Assembly (NCBI GenBank): GCA_030789695.1
Contig: CM061142.1
Location: 568,655,281-568,719,280, forward strand
Source of the DNA: Scilla litardierei
Lineage: Eukaryota > Streptophyta > Magnoliopsida > Asparagales > Asparagaceae
Direction of reading: 5' to 3'
DNA length: 64,000 nt
Position 1 is the stretch's first letter; every line of letters starts with the position of its first letter. Below are positions 32,167-44,300 of this stretch, one piece after another. A program made the translations under genes and the position numbers. Under the pieces are notes generated by a model. That model did not search any database and was not told the DNA's origin. It was given only the letters and a program-made list of their open reading frames with translations.

Positions 32167-33791
32167 TGACCGGACCCCCGCCGGGCGCGGCTCTTGTGCG
32201 CCGCATGTGTGCAATGATGCGAACGGGGGCGTGGGAAATCTAAATATTTGTAACCGCAAGCGCACGGTGTTGTAGTGTGGCTTGGGGGGTCGAACACATG
32301 GAGGCGAAGATGTACTTGTGTCAAAGAGGGTCAAAGTCATCCCATGGGCAAGCTAGCCCAGAACGATTGGTGGGTTGTCACGGTAAAGGAATGCAAGGTA
32401 TATAAAATATGAAGGAAAAACCCGGGACTTTGGTTTCGACCCCAACGAGCGACTCTCGCCGACACGGCCTACGGGTAGGATGGCGATCGGAATTAGTGTC
32501 TAATGGTGAGACGTTGCCTCTGAAAGTGGTACCGGCATCCCATGGGCCCGATATTCCGGTCGGTGCCCAGGATGATACGCCGGACTTCCCGGGTTCGATC
32601 AGTGGGCACTCCCGTGTCCATTAACACTGATCGACTCCGGGAGCACTAAGCTTGCAACGATAACTCCCAACGTCTCATCCTGCCGCTCCCGCGCGCTAGG
32701 ATTCGGCGTCTACGCTAAGGGCATGAGCTATGGCTAGGGAGTCAACCGCCAAGTTTATTCCCCCTTGGCCCAATGGTCAAAGGCGGTCTTTTTTCCGCCG
32801 ATGACAATAAAACACCCCGCATAACCGTTAGATTCCTAATCCCTATCGATTTCCTAACCCTATGGACGCATCGGGGAGAGCCCCCGAAGGGGTTTCCGCC
32901 AAAATCCCAGATTTGGGAACTACTCACAAATATTCATTAAAAAGCGATCTAAACGAAAATGAACCGTTAAAATCATAATCAGACAATAGAAATGCAATGG
33001 TAGTAAAGCAATTAAGATAATACTAAAGTTTTACAAAGATCCGAAAACTTACAAAAACTGGAAAATTACAGCCGTCACAAAATGAAGGAAACAGTAAAAA
33101 ATAACCAACTCCCGAATCTGGAAAACCTAGGGTTCTATTTATAGAAAACGACATCACCCGATCGGTTGACAAGTCAACCGGTCGGGTGAGCCGCTTCACA
33201 AAATTACAGCGCAAAGCGGGGTTTCACCCGGTCAAGATGAACCGGTCGGTTGGATCTTGGATGCGGTCGGTTGGATCTTGATGCCGACCGGTTGGATCTT
33301 GGTGCGGACTGGGTGAGGAGACCGGTTGGATCTTCGTGTCTTGGCTGTTGAAATTCAGCTACATGTGAACCGATCGGGTGAAGGTCACCCGATCGGTTGG
33401 CAATCAGCTTCGAATTTCCAGAGACTTTGAGCTTTTGACCCGGTCACTGAACCGACCGGGTGACTTCTCGTGATCTCCAAGCTGCGTCCGGGTGGTGCAC
33501 GCGTGCAGCATCCGATCGGTTGGAGATGACCAACAGACCGGGTGAGGGGCTGAAAGATGCAATCTTCGTCGTTTGACCCCCTGGATCACGCGTGACTCCT
33601 CCCGTTCCTCTGGGGACACATGATATCATCGTTTTATGCCCCAAATGCCAGCAAACTCCTGCAAAACATGGAAAACATGGAAAAGTGAAAGAAAACAAGA
33701 AAACACGAGAAAACGAATAAAAGACGGCGGTAAAATACGGAAAAACACGGAAGAAAACGTGTGTAAATATATGAAATATAAACGCACGTCA
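32167..33791 (-). repeat. PX-1 5' LTR (1625 bp)
   Basis: The minus strand starts TGACGTGCG and ends GTCCGGTCA, adjoining the primer site. It contains the CCGATCGG motif array, then TATAAATAG, a transcribed region with several inverted repeats (for example GATCAGTG/CACTGATC near 32608-32633), and the ACCGTGCGCTTGCGGT segment shared with GP LTRs (about 32250-32266). Confidence 0.88.
33135..33546 (-). promoter_or_regulatory. PX-1 LTR promoter: CCGATCGG array and TATA box
   Basis: The array (33155-33546) has about twelve TCACCCGATCGGTTG-like motifs in both orientations. CTATAAATAG (33135-33144) follows 10-15 bp downstream on the minus strand. Array position within the LTR (about 250-640) is nearly the same as in GP LTRs (about 300-675). 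Confidence 0.65.
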
Positions 33792-34538
33792 ATTTCATAG
33801 TGAAATGCACCATCGAGGATCTTCTCGAAGAGCCACAGAGCGTTCAAGCCGCAGTGGCAGGGCAGGGAGCGACGGAGGCAGCCAAATCGACGACGTCCGC
33901 CCCGGATGATAGGGCGAGCTGTGGACCATCCACGTCGACAGATCGGCCACGGGGTCTGAGACGGGGGGCAGGCATCATCATCCAAACTCCTGACAGATGC
34001 CTGTTGGGGTACGCGCTGTGGTTTAGCTTCCTGGCAACCAACAATGTCACGGAGTACGAACCCACAGTCAATGGATTGAAGCTGTGCCGAGCATTGGGAG
34101 CTACAAATGTGCTGCTACTGAGCGATTCGCGGCTCGTCGTCCAGTAGGTCCAAGGGAGCTTTGAGGCCCGAGAAGAGCTGATGAAGCGCTACCTTAGGCG
34201 CACCCAGGCCGAGCTCCGGAAGTTCAAGAAGGCGGAGGTCCAACACCTACCTCACTCCAACAATCTTCGAGCCGACGCACTGTCAAAGCTGGCCTCGTCC
34301 TCCCCGGCCGAGATCGGAAAGGCCATCTACATCGAGAACCTGTTGACGCCCACCATTGAAGAAGACGAGCTAATGTGTGTTAGCCAATTATCGACGTGGA
34401 TGAGCCCAATAGTGAAATACTTGGATACGGGAGCCCTGCCCGAGGAACGACTGGAAGCTAAGAAGATCGAGAAGAGAGCCTTATCGATCGTGATCTTCGA
34501 TGGAGTGCTTTACCGCAGGCATTGCGCGAATTTCGACG
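33792..34538 (+). pseudogene. Tat pol fragment: RNase H domain
   Basis: It begins inside a codon at the PX-1 junction (FIVKCTIEDLLEE). It has RNase H landmarks GAGIIIQTPD, NNVTEYE (catalytic Glu), LLLSDSRLVVQ (catalytic Asp) and RADALSKLAS (last Asp). The first catalytic Asp is lost to decay upstream of GAG. A stop interrupts VVQ/VQG at 34147. The frame ends in a linker to integrase (VLYRRHCANFD), which is broken by the copia LTR at 34538 and resumes in frame at 36498. Confidence 0.85.
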
Positions 34539-36492
34539 TGTTGAGTATTGCACTCTCCACCTTGATTTTGATGATGATCAAACACAAATCATTGTAACTA
34601 ACTCTTGTGATTGCAGTTAGCTAAAAAGTCACCAATTAGATTCAAGAAGATCAAAAGTGACTACACGTGTTGATTCAAGTGGAGAACTTGGTAGATCAAC
34701 AAAAGTGAAGCATTGGCTTGAAGAACTCAAAGGCTACTTCAAACCTCAAGCCAATGGCATCAACAAATGAATGGAGATTCAATCCAAAGAGAAGAAAGGA
34801 ATGGATGAGTCAAAAGCTTCGAAGACTATGACATTCAAGTCATTCAACTAAAAGACTCAAGAACATGAAGATTTATGGAGATCATCGCCAAATTAATTTG
34901 TTCATCTCAAGCGACGTCCCACGACTTCCTCAGAACGCGTGATCGTTGTGCTTGGAGCTTCGTTGAAGCTCAAGGAGTTTTTCATGAAGTCTATGGATTC
35001 GAATCTCCATGTTGAAGCTTTGAAGACGGTTTGTCGTGTGTACTTTTATGTCTTCTAGCTTCGGTTTAGTAGAATGTTAAGCCTTGAGTAGTACTTGCCT
35101 AGAAATCTTCATTTCTATCATATCATATCTCTAGGATTGCCTTAGAAGCCATTAGAAACTTTCACGTAGCTTATCGCTTCATTTCTCGGCTTCGTATGCA
35201 TCTTAGTTGGTTCAAGTAGAAGAACCAACCGACTAGATGACGATCTAATCGGTTGGAAATTCTTCTTGAACCGACTAGACATCATTGCTAACTCAGCCCA
35301 TTCACTGTTGACCAGTTAGTTGGTTCAAGAAGGATGGTTAATGCATTAAAAGCCAATCTAGTCGGTTGATGATCCTTCTTAAACCGACTAGTTTCAAATC
35401 TAGTCGGTCCAAGAAGGTTCACTGACCGACTAGTTGTCAATCTAGTCGGTTGATGATCCTTCTTAGACCGACTAGTTCTTACCCAGATTTCACCATCTTC
35501 TCTGTTAACCATCTAGTCGGTCCAAGAAGGTTCACTGACCGACTAGTTGTCAATCTAGTCGGTTGATGACCCTTCTTAGACCGATTAAGCAGCTTCAGAA
35601 ATAGATCCGTTGGGCATTTAATGCCACGAATTTTGTGACCGTTTTCTCTCTTCCCTATATAAGTTTGTGTGCTTCTAACCAGGGATCCAAGGCTGAAATT
35701 AGAGACATTTTTCACACCTTTGAGAAGAGCCATTCATTCTCATTTCTAAGCTCTCTCATCTCACAAGAATCTCTCTCTTACTCTTTGAGCACTAATTTCT
35801 CAAGAGAGATTCTCATTCCTTGTGAGCTTCTCAAGCTAATAGCTTGAATCCAAGTCACCATCTTCACCCTAGCCATCTATTGCTGTCCATCTTGGTGGAG
35901 CTAGGGTTTGGTGATCTCATCTTCCTCAAAATCCATTCTTGCCATAAATTGGTAAGTATTTCTCAAGGCATAGGATTTTGTGGTAAGAAGTTTTATATTT
36001 CATTCTTTATACTTCATATTTGTTGTATACTCACGGTGGTGAGAGTGTTGGCTTGATCCCAAGTTGTGGGAGTCAAGATTTCGTTTTACTCTCGGTTTGT
36101 GAGAGTGTGCTTAGTCCCAGGTTGTGGGATTAAGGTTTTTGCGTGTTCCCGGGTTGTGGGATACACGGACATCGATTGTAGGTCGATTGCACTTGTTGGA
36201 GGTTTTCCACAAGTGGGCTAAAGGAAATCTCTAGCTGTTTACTAGAGTATCCGGAGGGGATCCGGGTGTTGCTGGAGTAGGGCACCGGTAAAAAGTCGGG
36301 AAGACTTGGGTGGCACCGAACCAGGGTAGATTGCTTGTTTGCATTGCTTTCTTACTTGGGTTGTTGTTCATTTATTACATTCCGCATTTGTTGGTTAAGT
36401 AGGGTTTTATTTGGCGTAAATTCCTTATAATTCTATAAAACACTATTCACCCCCCCTCTAGTGTTTGTTCCTCATAGCACAGGGTCACTACA
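34539..36492 (+). mobile_element. Ty1/copia solo LTR (1954 bp)
   Basis: TGTTGAGTAT to GGGTCACTACA, flanked by the perfect duplication CGACG (34534-34538 and 36493-36497). Removing it restores one continuous Tat frame across the site. The end region ATTCACCCCCCCTCTAGTG is characteristic of SIRE/Tork-type copia LTRs. The CTAGTCGG motif array and TATA box fix the + orientation. No internal sequence remains, so it is a recombination product. Confidence 0.92.
35225..35664 (+). promoter_or_regulatory. Copia LTR promoter: CTAGTCGG/CCGACTAG array and TATA box
   Basis: About ten AACCGACTAG and CTAGTCGGTT half-motifs in alternating orientation lie at 35225-35590. CTATATAAGT follows at 35655-35664. The design is the same as in GP and PX LTRs, with another motif sequence. 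Confidence 0.55.
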
Positions 36493-37618
36493 CGACGTCC
36501 TGCCTTACCTGAAATGCCTGGGGCCAGATCAGGCCGAACAAGTTATCCGCGAGGTGCACGAAGGCCTCTGCAGAAACCACTACGACGGGCGCACTATCGC
36601 CCACAAAATAGTGCTCCAGGGATACTACTGGCCGACCATGGTCCAAGACGCATCCCAGTATGTCAAAAAGTGCGATGAATGTCAGAAATTTTGCAGACAC
36701 ACTGCGATCCCACCAGCCGACCTGATCCCCATTCTCAGTCCGATCCCCTTCATCAAATGGGGACTCGACATCCTCGGGTCTTTCTCGAAGGCCTCCGGTG
36801 GGAGGAAATATCTCGTCGTCGCCATCGACTTCTTCACCAAATGGGTCGAGGCAGAACCTTTGGCTCACATCACATGGACAGACATGACGAACTTTATCTG
36901 GAAGTCCGTCATCTGCCGCTACGGAGTGCCGTGCTCCATTGTAACAGATTAGGGAAGACAGTTCGACTGCGAGGGATTCAGGGACTTCTGTTCGGAGTGG
37001 GGGATCAAGCTCCACTTCGCCTCCGTGGTGCATCCGCAATGCAACGGGATGGCGGAGGCGGCGAACAAGTGCATATTGGGCCCCCTGAAGAAAAAGGTCA
37101 GCGAAACCCTCGGATCTTGGGTAGACGAACTGCCAGGCATTCTTTGGTCTTACCGCACAACCTACAAGGCCTCGACTGGGGAGAGCCCGTCTATGTTGGC
37201 ATTCGGTGCAGAGGCGGTCGTTCCAGTGGAGGTAGGAGAAGAGACTCTTCGGCTCCGGTATTTCGATGAGGACATCAACGGGGAGGGTCTCGGTCTCAAC
37301 CTCGAGCTCATCGATGAAGTGCGTGACTGAGCGATGACCAACCTCGTCAGGCTCAGTCAAAGAATGGCTCGGCACTACAACTCTAGGGTACGAAAGCGGA
37401 GCTTCAAAATCGGTGACCTAGTCCTCAGGGACGTAACCTTCGGACCAGGAATCATCCGCCGGGGAAAGCTCACAGCAAAGTGGGAGGGGCCCGATGAAAT
37501 CGTCGACATTTTCGGGCCTGTCACTTACGTCCTGTCAACCTTGGACAGGGGCGAGCTAGCCCACCCTTGGAACGGGGAACATTTGCTGAATATTACCAAT
37601 GACTCCGTGAGATTTTAA
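36493..37618 (+). pseudogene. Tat pol fragment: integrase
   Basis: It resumes after the copia LTR. Zinc motif: HEGLCRNH and CDEC. Core: WGLDILG (first Asp), SIVTD followed by a stop at 36950 where NG-type residues are expected, and HPQCNGMAEAAN with the final Glu. A further stop at 37328 splits the C-terminal domain, which continues to DSVRF at 37618. Both stops are consistent with C-to-T decay. Most of the chain is otherwise well preserved. Confidence 0.88.
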
Positions 37619-37700
37619 TAAAATTCTCCATTTCCAGCATATTTTAAAAATTTTGCCGTCTCCATTTGAAAATTTCAGCTTTAAAAACAAGACTGCGTGA
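37619..37700 (+). other. Short spacer between Tat integrase and tandem repeats
   Basis: 82 bp without features, leading into the first repeat unit. Confidence 0.5.
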
Positions 37701-39744
37701 CAAGCTTAAGGATCTTCGCCATCCAAACCAGAGAGCCATATGCGAGGTAGGCGACGACCCAATACCCGTCCGACTATAGAGGCTGCGGGGAGGCGATGGC
37801 CCAATACCCGTCCTCTCAAAGACTCCGGGTCAAGCTTACGAAGCTTCGCCACCCAACCCGGAGAAGGGCATGGGCCGAGCTACACACTCGCTCCCCCTCC
37901 AGTGAAGACTCCGGGGTAAGCTTACAGAGCTTCACCGCCCAAACTGGAGAACCATATGCGGAGCAGGCGATGGCCCAATACCGGTCCGACTATAGAGGCT
38001 ACAGGGAGGCGACGGCCCAGTACTCGCCCTCTCAAAGACTCCGGGGCAAGCTTACGGAGCTTCGCCATCCAAACCAGAGAAGAGCACGAGCCGGGCTACG
38101 CGCTCGCTCTCCCCTCCAGTGAAGACTCTGGGACAAGCTTACGGAGCTTCGCCACCCAAACCGGAGAGCCATATACGGGGTAGGCTACGGCCCAATACCC
38201 GTCCGACTATAGAGGCTGTGGGGAGGCGACAGCCCAATACCTGCCCTCTCAAAGACTCCGGGGCAAGCTTACGGAGCTTTGCCACCCAAACCGGAGAAGG
38301 GCACGGGCCGGGCTACACGCTCGCTCCCTCCCTCCAGAGAAGACACCGAGGCAAGCTTACGGAGCTTTGCCACACAAACCGGAGAGCCATATGCAAGATA
38401 GGCGATGGCCCAATACCCGTCTGACTATAGAGGCTGCAGGGAGGCAACGGCCTAATACCTGCCCTCTCAAAGACTCCGGGACAAGTTAACAGAGCTTCGC
38501 CACCCAAACCGGAGAAGGGCACGAGCTGAGCTATGCGCTTGCTCCTCCCTCCAGTGAAGACTCTGGGGCAAGCTTACGGAGCTTCACCACCCAAACCGGA
38601 GAGCCATATGCGGGGTAGGCGAAGGCCTAATACCCGTCCGACTATAGAGGCTACGGGGAGGCGACGGCCCAATACCCGCCCTCTCAAAGACTCCGGGGCA
38701 AGCTTACGGAGCTGCGCCATCCAAACCAGAGAAGAGCACGAGCCGGGCTACGCGCTCGCTCTCCCCTCCAGTGAAGACTCCGGGACAAGCTTACGGAGCT
38801 TCGCCACCCAAACCAGAGAGCCATATGCGGGGTAGGCTACGGCCCAATAACCGTCCGACTATAGAGGATGTGGGGAGGCGACAACCCAATACATGCCCTC
38901 TCAAAGACTCCGGGGCAAGCTTACGGAGCTTTGCCACCCAAACCGGAGAAGGGCACAGGCCGGGCTACACACTCGCTCCCTCCCTCCAGAGAAGACACCG
39001 AGGCAAGCTTACGGAGCTTTGCCACACAAACCGGAGAGCCATATGCAAGATAGGCGATGGCCCAATACCCGTCTGACTATAGAGGCTGCAGGGAGGCGAC
39101 GGGCCTAATACCTGCCCTCTCAAAGACTCCGGGACAAGTTAACAGAGCTTCGCCATCCAAACTGGAGAAGGGCACGAGCTGAGCTATGCGCTTGCTCCTC
39201 CCTCCAGTGAAGACTCTGGGGCAAGCTACGGAGCTTCACCACCCAAACCGGAGAGCCATATGCGGGGTAGGCGAAGGCCTAATACCCGTCCGACTATAGA
39301 GACTGCGGGGAGGCGACGGCCCAATACCCGCCCACTCAAAGACTCCGGGGCAAGCTTACGGAGCTTCGCACCCAACCCAGAGAAGGGCACGAGCCGGGCT
39401 ACGCGCTCGCTCCCCCTCCAGTGAAGACTCCGGGACAAGCTTAGGGAGCTTCGCCACCCAAACCGGATAGCCATATGCGGGGTAGGCGACGGTCCAATAC
39501 CTGTCCGACTATAGAGGCTACGGGGAGGTGACGGCTCAATACCCGCCCTCTCAAAGACTCTGGGGCAAGCTTACGGAGCTTCGCCATCCAATCCGGAGAA
39601 GGGCACGGGCCGAGCTACACGCTCGCTCTCCCTTCGGTGAAGACTCCGGGGCAAGATTACAGAGCTTCGCCACCCAAACTAGAGAGCCATATGCGGGGTA
39701 GGCGATGGCCCAATACCCGTCCGACTATAGAGCCTGCGAGAAGG
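37701..39744 (+). repeat. Tat 3' tandem repeat, left block (~9 units of ~217 bp)
   Basis: Each unit has two unequal halves (about 130 and 87 bp). Both begin CAAGCTTACGGAGCTTCGCC and contain ACCCAAACCGGAGA. Unit starts are near 37701, 37917, 38134, 38352, 38569, 38787, 39003, 39221, 39437 and 39655. Units three to six and six to eight resemble each other in larger blocks, so segments of several units were duplicated. A unit of 217 bp does not hold a reading frame, so the repetitive ORFs are not genes. Confidence 0.92.
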
Positions 39745-40862
39745 CGTCACGACCCGCTTCTCTAAAATATAGGCGAGGCGTGAGAAGTCCGCTCAGACTT
39801 GGAGCTATGAGACTCCAGTCTGTAAAGCGTCTGGAATAACCAAGTATAGGTCATTGCAAATGCAATACAAAACAAAATAATAATAAAAGAAAGAGACAGA
39901 TAATATAATTATTCAAATCTCAGAATGTCCACAATAAATTCCAACATCACAGAAAAGCCACCAGGCTAAAAGAAGAGTCTAAAAGGCCCAAGCATGGTCA
40001 ACAGAAATAATCAACGTACAGAAAGAAATGTGCTACGCACCGACAACCTAACAACAACTAAGCAGAAGCAACAACGAAGGAAATCTCTAAGACTGGTCGT
40101 CGGTGTCCTCGTACTCCACGTCAACGGTGGACCCAGGCTCAAAGTCAACAAACAGCTCGTCCTCAGCAATGGACTCTGGCTCAGCAACTAACATGCGACA
40201 CCTAAAAGAGACGAGGGCGCATGTCAGCAAGTCTACAAGAGACTTGTGCAAGGAAACTAAAAGAAGGAAAGCAACCTAGCAGTTCTAAAATATGTGATGA
40301 CATGGCAGTTTAATGCATGGATGCAACAAGTAAGATATGGCAACGAGTATAACATGGCAACAATGATAGCATGGCAATAAGTATGACATGGCAAGGTAGC
40401 AAAGCTAGTAAACAATCGCATGGATTTTACAAGTCAAGTAACACGTCAAGTAAACACGTCAAGTAAACACGTCGTGCACAGAGATTACGTCTTTTGGTTG
40501 GAGTGGCTGTACGGGCCAACTCCTAAGCTCAAGTGATCGCTTATCCCTACCCCTCCACGTGTATTAGGCATTGGCTTTTGACCAACACATGTGGCCCGCT
40601 TCTGGATCACGAGCCAGGAAGTGCATTTGGCATAGGGTTGTGCCTGCAACGCTTGTGCCTAGCCTTGACAAGGAAGTACGTAGCGTGTGCTACAAATGCA
40701 ACATTCAAGCATGGATGACATGGCATGACAAGTTATAATTTAAGTATGTACAGATAAGGAATTTAAACATGACAGGCATGGCAGTGCATAAGTAAAGAGC
40801 ATACAGTTATGAAAATTAAACGCGATGGACAACAATGCATGAATGACATGGCAGGGTGACAA

Positions 40863-40927
40863 ATCTAGCTTCGTTGTCAAGCTAGATCTTAAAATTGCGT
40901 CTAGGCGAGTATCATTTTGTCGCCTAG
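40863..40927 (-). other. Constant-loop hairpins in LARD-B 3' LTR
   Basis: ATCTAGC/GCTAGAT around loop TTCGTTGTCAA (40863-40887), and CTAGGCGA/TCGCCTAG around GTATCATTTTG (40901-40927). The second loop recurs as CTATCATTTCA in LARD-A (near 3208-3218), where the stem is instead CTAGCCAG/CTGACTAG. Confidence 0.6.
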
Positions 40928-41309
40928 TCTCTTTTACGCCTAAAACAAGAAATGGCTTAAAGCACGGCCTAAACAAAGAACTGGCAAGTTTCACTTGTCT
41001 GCAATCAACCTTTCAGCAAACACCGTCCAATCAGTCCAATCTACCTATGTGCTCGGATCACCAGCCTACAGTCCCAAATTAAATTATCTTTATTAGTGAA
41101 TTACAGGACAATTAAAATACCGATTTTTATCTTGCTTAACATGGATGGGTTGGGGGTCCTAAGTGGTCAGAAATTTACCCTTACACGACGCGAGGGCTAC
41201 ACTGGCGTTAGGTAGCGACGCCAGGGGTTGGAATAAAAAGAACGTGCTCCTAATCTAGATTCCAAATAACATTCCACGCTCGCCAATTCTTGGGCAGCGA
41301 CCACATCAG

Positions 41310-44300
41310 TGTCACGTCCCGCTTCCCAAAACTACGGAGGCGAAGCGTAACTAAGGCCCGCTTGGACCGGAGCTGTGAAGCTCGGACCAAATAAGCGTCT
41401 GTAGGGGATACCATCTTAAAATTTTCAGGTTCTTGCATTAATAAGATTCGGTACAATAGCAAGTACAGACGGAAAGTGGCATTCATTAATATAGTGAGAT
41501 AATATCCAGCGAGTACAAAAGTCTAAAAAGAGAAGCCTAAGCATGGCAACAACTACCAAAAGAGAGCAAACTAAAAGTAGTACCCTCTGAATGGCAGCGA
41601 CGGAAAAGTCCCCAAGGTCTGGTCCTCGTCAGTCACGTACTCTGGGTCGTCATCCTCGGGCTCCACATACTCCGGTAAGTCTGCCTCGTCCATGAACTCT
41701 GGCTTGACACCTGACGTACAGCACCCAAAAGAAAGGAACTATACATCAGGTAAAGTCTACAAAAGGGTTAGACTCTACTGCAAGTGTACTGAACTATTAA
41801 ACAACAGTTTACTGGTTGATTAGCATGCTGAGATAATAACAGAGTATCAAAAGGAAGTAAATGCAGCAGGAAAGTAAAGCGTAGCAAGCAGTAGTCGTAG
41901 CGTGTGCTACCGACTATGAGACTAACCTAAACGGGTCGTGACAAGACGTGACAAGACAAGCAAGACAGGACAGGATAAGACAAGACAAGACACGTGTGAC
42001 TCAAAGGGTTCACGCCTTACGGTTCGAGGGGGATCAGACCATCTCCCCGTGTGCACACTCAACCCTACCCCAACCCAAGTGCACAAGACAAGTCCGTACA
42101 AGGGATTACTCACTCTAGCTTGGTGAGTGCCCTATTACCTGCAGGCTGTGTATCCGTACAAGGGATCACTCTCTCTAGCTTGGAGAGTGCCCTATTGCCT
42201 GCAGGCTGTGTATCCGTACAAGGGATCACCCACTCACTGGTGAGTGCCCTATTGCCCGCAGGCTGTGTATCCGTACAAGAGATCACCCACTCACTCGTGA
42301 GTGCCCTATTGCCCGCAGGCTGTGTATCCGTACAAGGGATCACCCACTCACTGGTGAGTGCCCTATTGCCCGTAGGCTGTGTATCCGTACAAGGGATCAC
42401 TCTCTCTAGCTTGGAGAGTGCCCTATTACCTGCAGGCTATGTAAAACAAGACACGACGTGACATGACAAGAATGGTTCTTCTAGGGGGTCCACACGCACG
42501 CACACACAAGATAACCCTACGGTGTCAAAAGTTGTTGTTGTTGCGCTTAGACTTTGTCGTCAAGTCTAAGTCATCAGGGGCGTCCCAAACGCTATCATTT
42601 CACATCCGGTTCTATTTGTTCACAGTTTAATAGTTCTAGCAGTCGAAGGCCTAGGCACGACCAAAAGTGCAAGTGAGTACACTTGCCTGCGGTGGCGAGT
42701 GTGTCGTCCGTCCGGAGCGTCCCGTCCAAACATCGCGTCTGCAGTAGTCCGTCTGAAACAAGGTCACGGCGACGGTGTCAAGTCGTGTTTTTCAAAAAAT
42801 CCTATTAGGGTTTGTTTCTAAAATTGGCGGGACTACCCTAATAGTCAAAAAGTCACGTTTTGATGTTTTTTGTTCAATCTAGATCGACGTCTACCCTATG
42901 TGCACAGAAAAATTGTCCGATCATCGATCTTCCCTACGGTGGGCAATGTTTTACAGATGCTGAAAATAAATTTAGTTCAAGTTGACCAATTTTAGTTTAG
43001 GTTTTGGTTAGCTACGGTGTGGGTTTTACTACTCGTTAGGGAAACCAACCTCGTGATATCATCCAACAAGCGGAAGTCGGGTCTGAACGGCGAAACATCG
43101 GCGTCGTCTGGAATTCCTCGGCCGCGGGTAGCACAGCAAGGTGCCTCTGGACAGTGGGGTGGTGGCGCGAAATCAGCGAGCTAACAGCGATTCTCCTCCC
43201 GTTGCGAGTAGCGCAACGGATCTTCACGATAACGGCGACGTCGGCTAAAAGTACATGCGTGCAGCAACGCAAGTGAACTCCGAGAGTCCAAGGGGGTTGT
43301 CGGTAGATGAAGTGGATGTGTGGCCGTTATCGTGGCCGACGGCGTGAGCGTACGGTGGTGGGTGGCTGTGAGAAGCCGGAGAGGACAGATTTGCGCAACG
43401 TCCGTTGTCGCGCGTCTCAGCGGAAGTCCAGTGATGAACAGAGAAAACGGGAAGTTGCAGAAGGTAAAGGACTTCAAGAAAAAGCCAACGACAATGGAGT
43501 TGTTGCCGGGGGTGGTCGTATGTGGTCGTGCACGGGCGTCGAAGTTCAGCTTCCAGATCTGTGAAAAACAGCCGATACGGCGTGTTCCGATGAGGATTCC
43601 GGGAGCTACATGTGGGCTATGAGTGTAAGGGAAATTGCAGTTGGTAGGGGGTTTCGATAGGAATCCAACGGTTGTAGGGTGGTCATCATAGGTGGCCGGA
43701 TGGTCGGTGGACGCGAGTTTTTCCGACGGTGGTGCAGATCTGTAAAACTGTCGTTACGTCGAGTTCGAGAGATGTTTCGAGGAGGTATAGATGAGGAAAG
43801 AGGGTAAGGGGAGTTGAAGATGATTGGGGGTTCAAAGGAGAGTTCGACTGTGGTGGAGTTCGCCGGAGGGGGTGTCCGGAGCGGCGGCGGCTGCTGTTTT
43901 CCGGCGAGCGCACAGATCTGCCTGGGCTGTCCTTTTTGTGTGTTTTCATGGAGTTTTGAGGGGTTTCAATGGAGAGAGATGAGAGGAGAGAGGTTGCAGG
44001 TGTTAGGGGAGGTCGATGGGGATCTGAGGGAGGCAGTGGCGGCTTCCGGAGATCGTCGGAGAGAGGTGGCCGGCGGTTGGAGCCGGGTGATGCCAAGTTC
44101 GGCCATGGTGGAGGTTCTTGGGTGTTTCAATGGGGAAGGAGAAGAGGGTGGAGGGAGAGAAGAGAGAGGAGAGAAAGAGAGGCGGCCAGAGATCACCGGA
44201 GTTGGCCTCTCACCGGTGGCCAAGGTGGGTTGCGTGAGATGAAAGGCGGCTGGCCTCTTGCGTTGATGCTCTAGGGTTTAGGTTTGTTTGATTTTAAAGA

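Larger units (their letters stand above)
16789..33791 (-). mobile_element. PX-1: Athila-type gypsy element with pol and ORF1 but no gag-PR
   Basis: Minus-strand order is 5' LTR (32167-33791), tRNA-Asp primer site, pol (RT, RNase H, integrase), post-pol motif, internal promoter, ORF1-like gene, 3' non-coding region, polypurine tract and 3' LTR. The 3' LTR is cut by GP-1, so only 293 bp remain here. A CACTA transposon lies in its 3' region. Only about 210 bp separate the primer site from the pol frame, so gag and protease are missing. PX-1 sits in the Tat coding sequence; its right flank ATTTC (33792-33796) should be the target duplication. Confidence 0.85.

Noticed and set aside
37796..39474. 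Repetitive + ORFs in the Tat tandem array (also 52760-53724)
   Set aside because: They repeat with the 217-bp unit, which is not a multiple of three, so frames change from unit to unit.
42093..42443. CRISPR-like look of regular repeats and of constant-loop hairpin runs
   Set aside because: Plant nuclear context, no unique spacers between repeats, no cas genes, and the repeats lie inside defined LTRs.
43814..44274. ORFs of 100-142 codons inside the 3.55-kb solo LTR
   Set aside because: Purine-rich low-complexity translation (Gly/Arg/Glu) on several frames, inside an LTR with exact ends.
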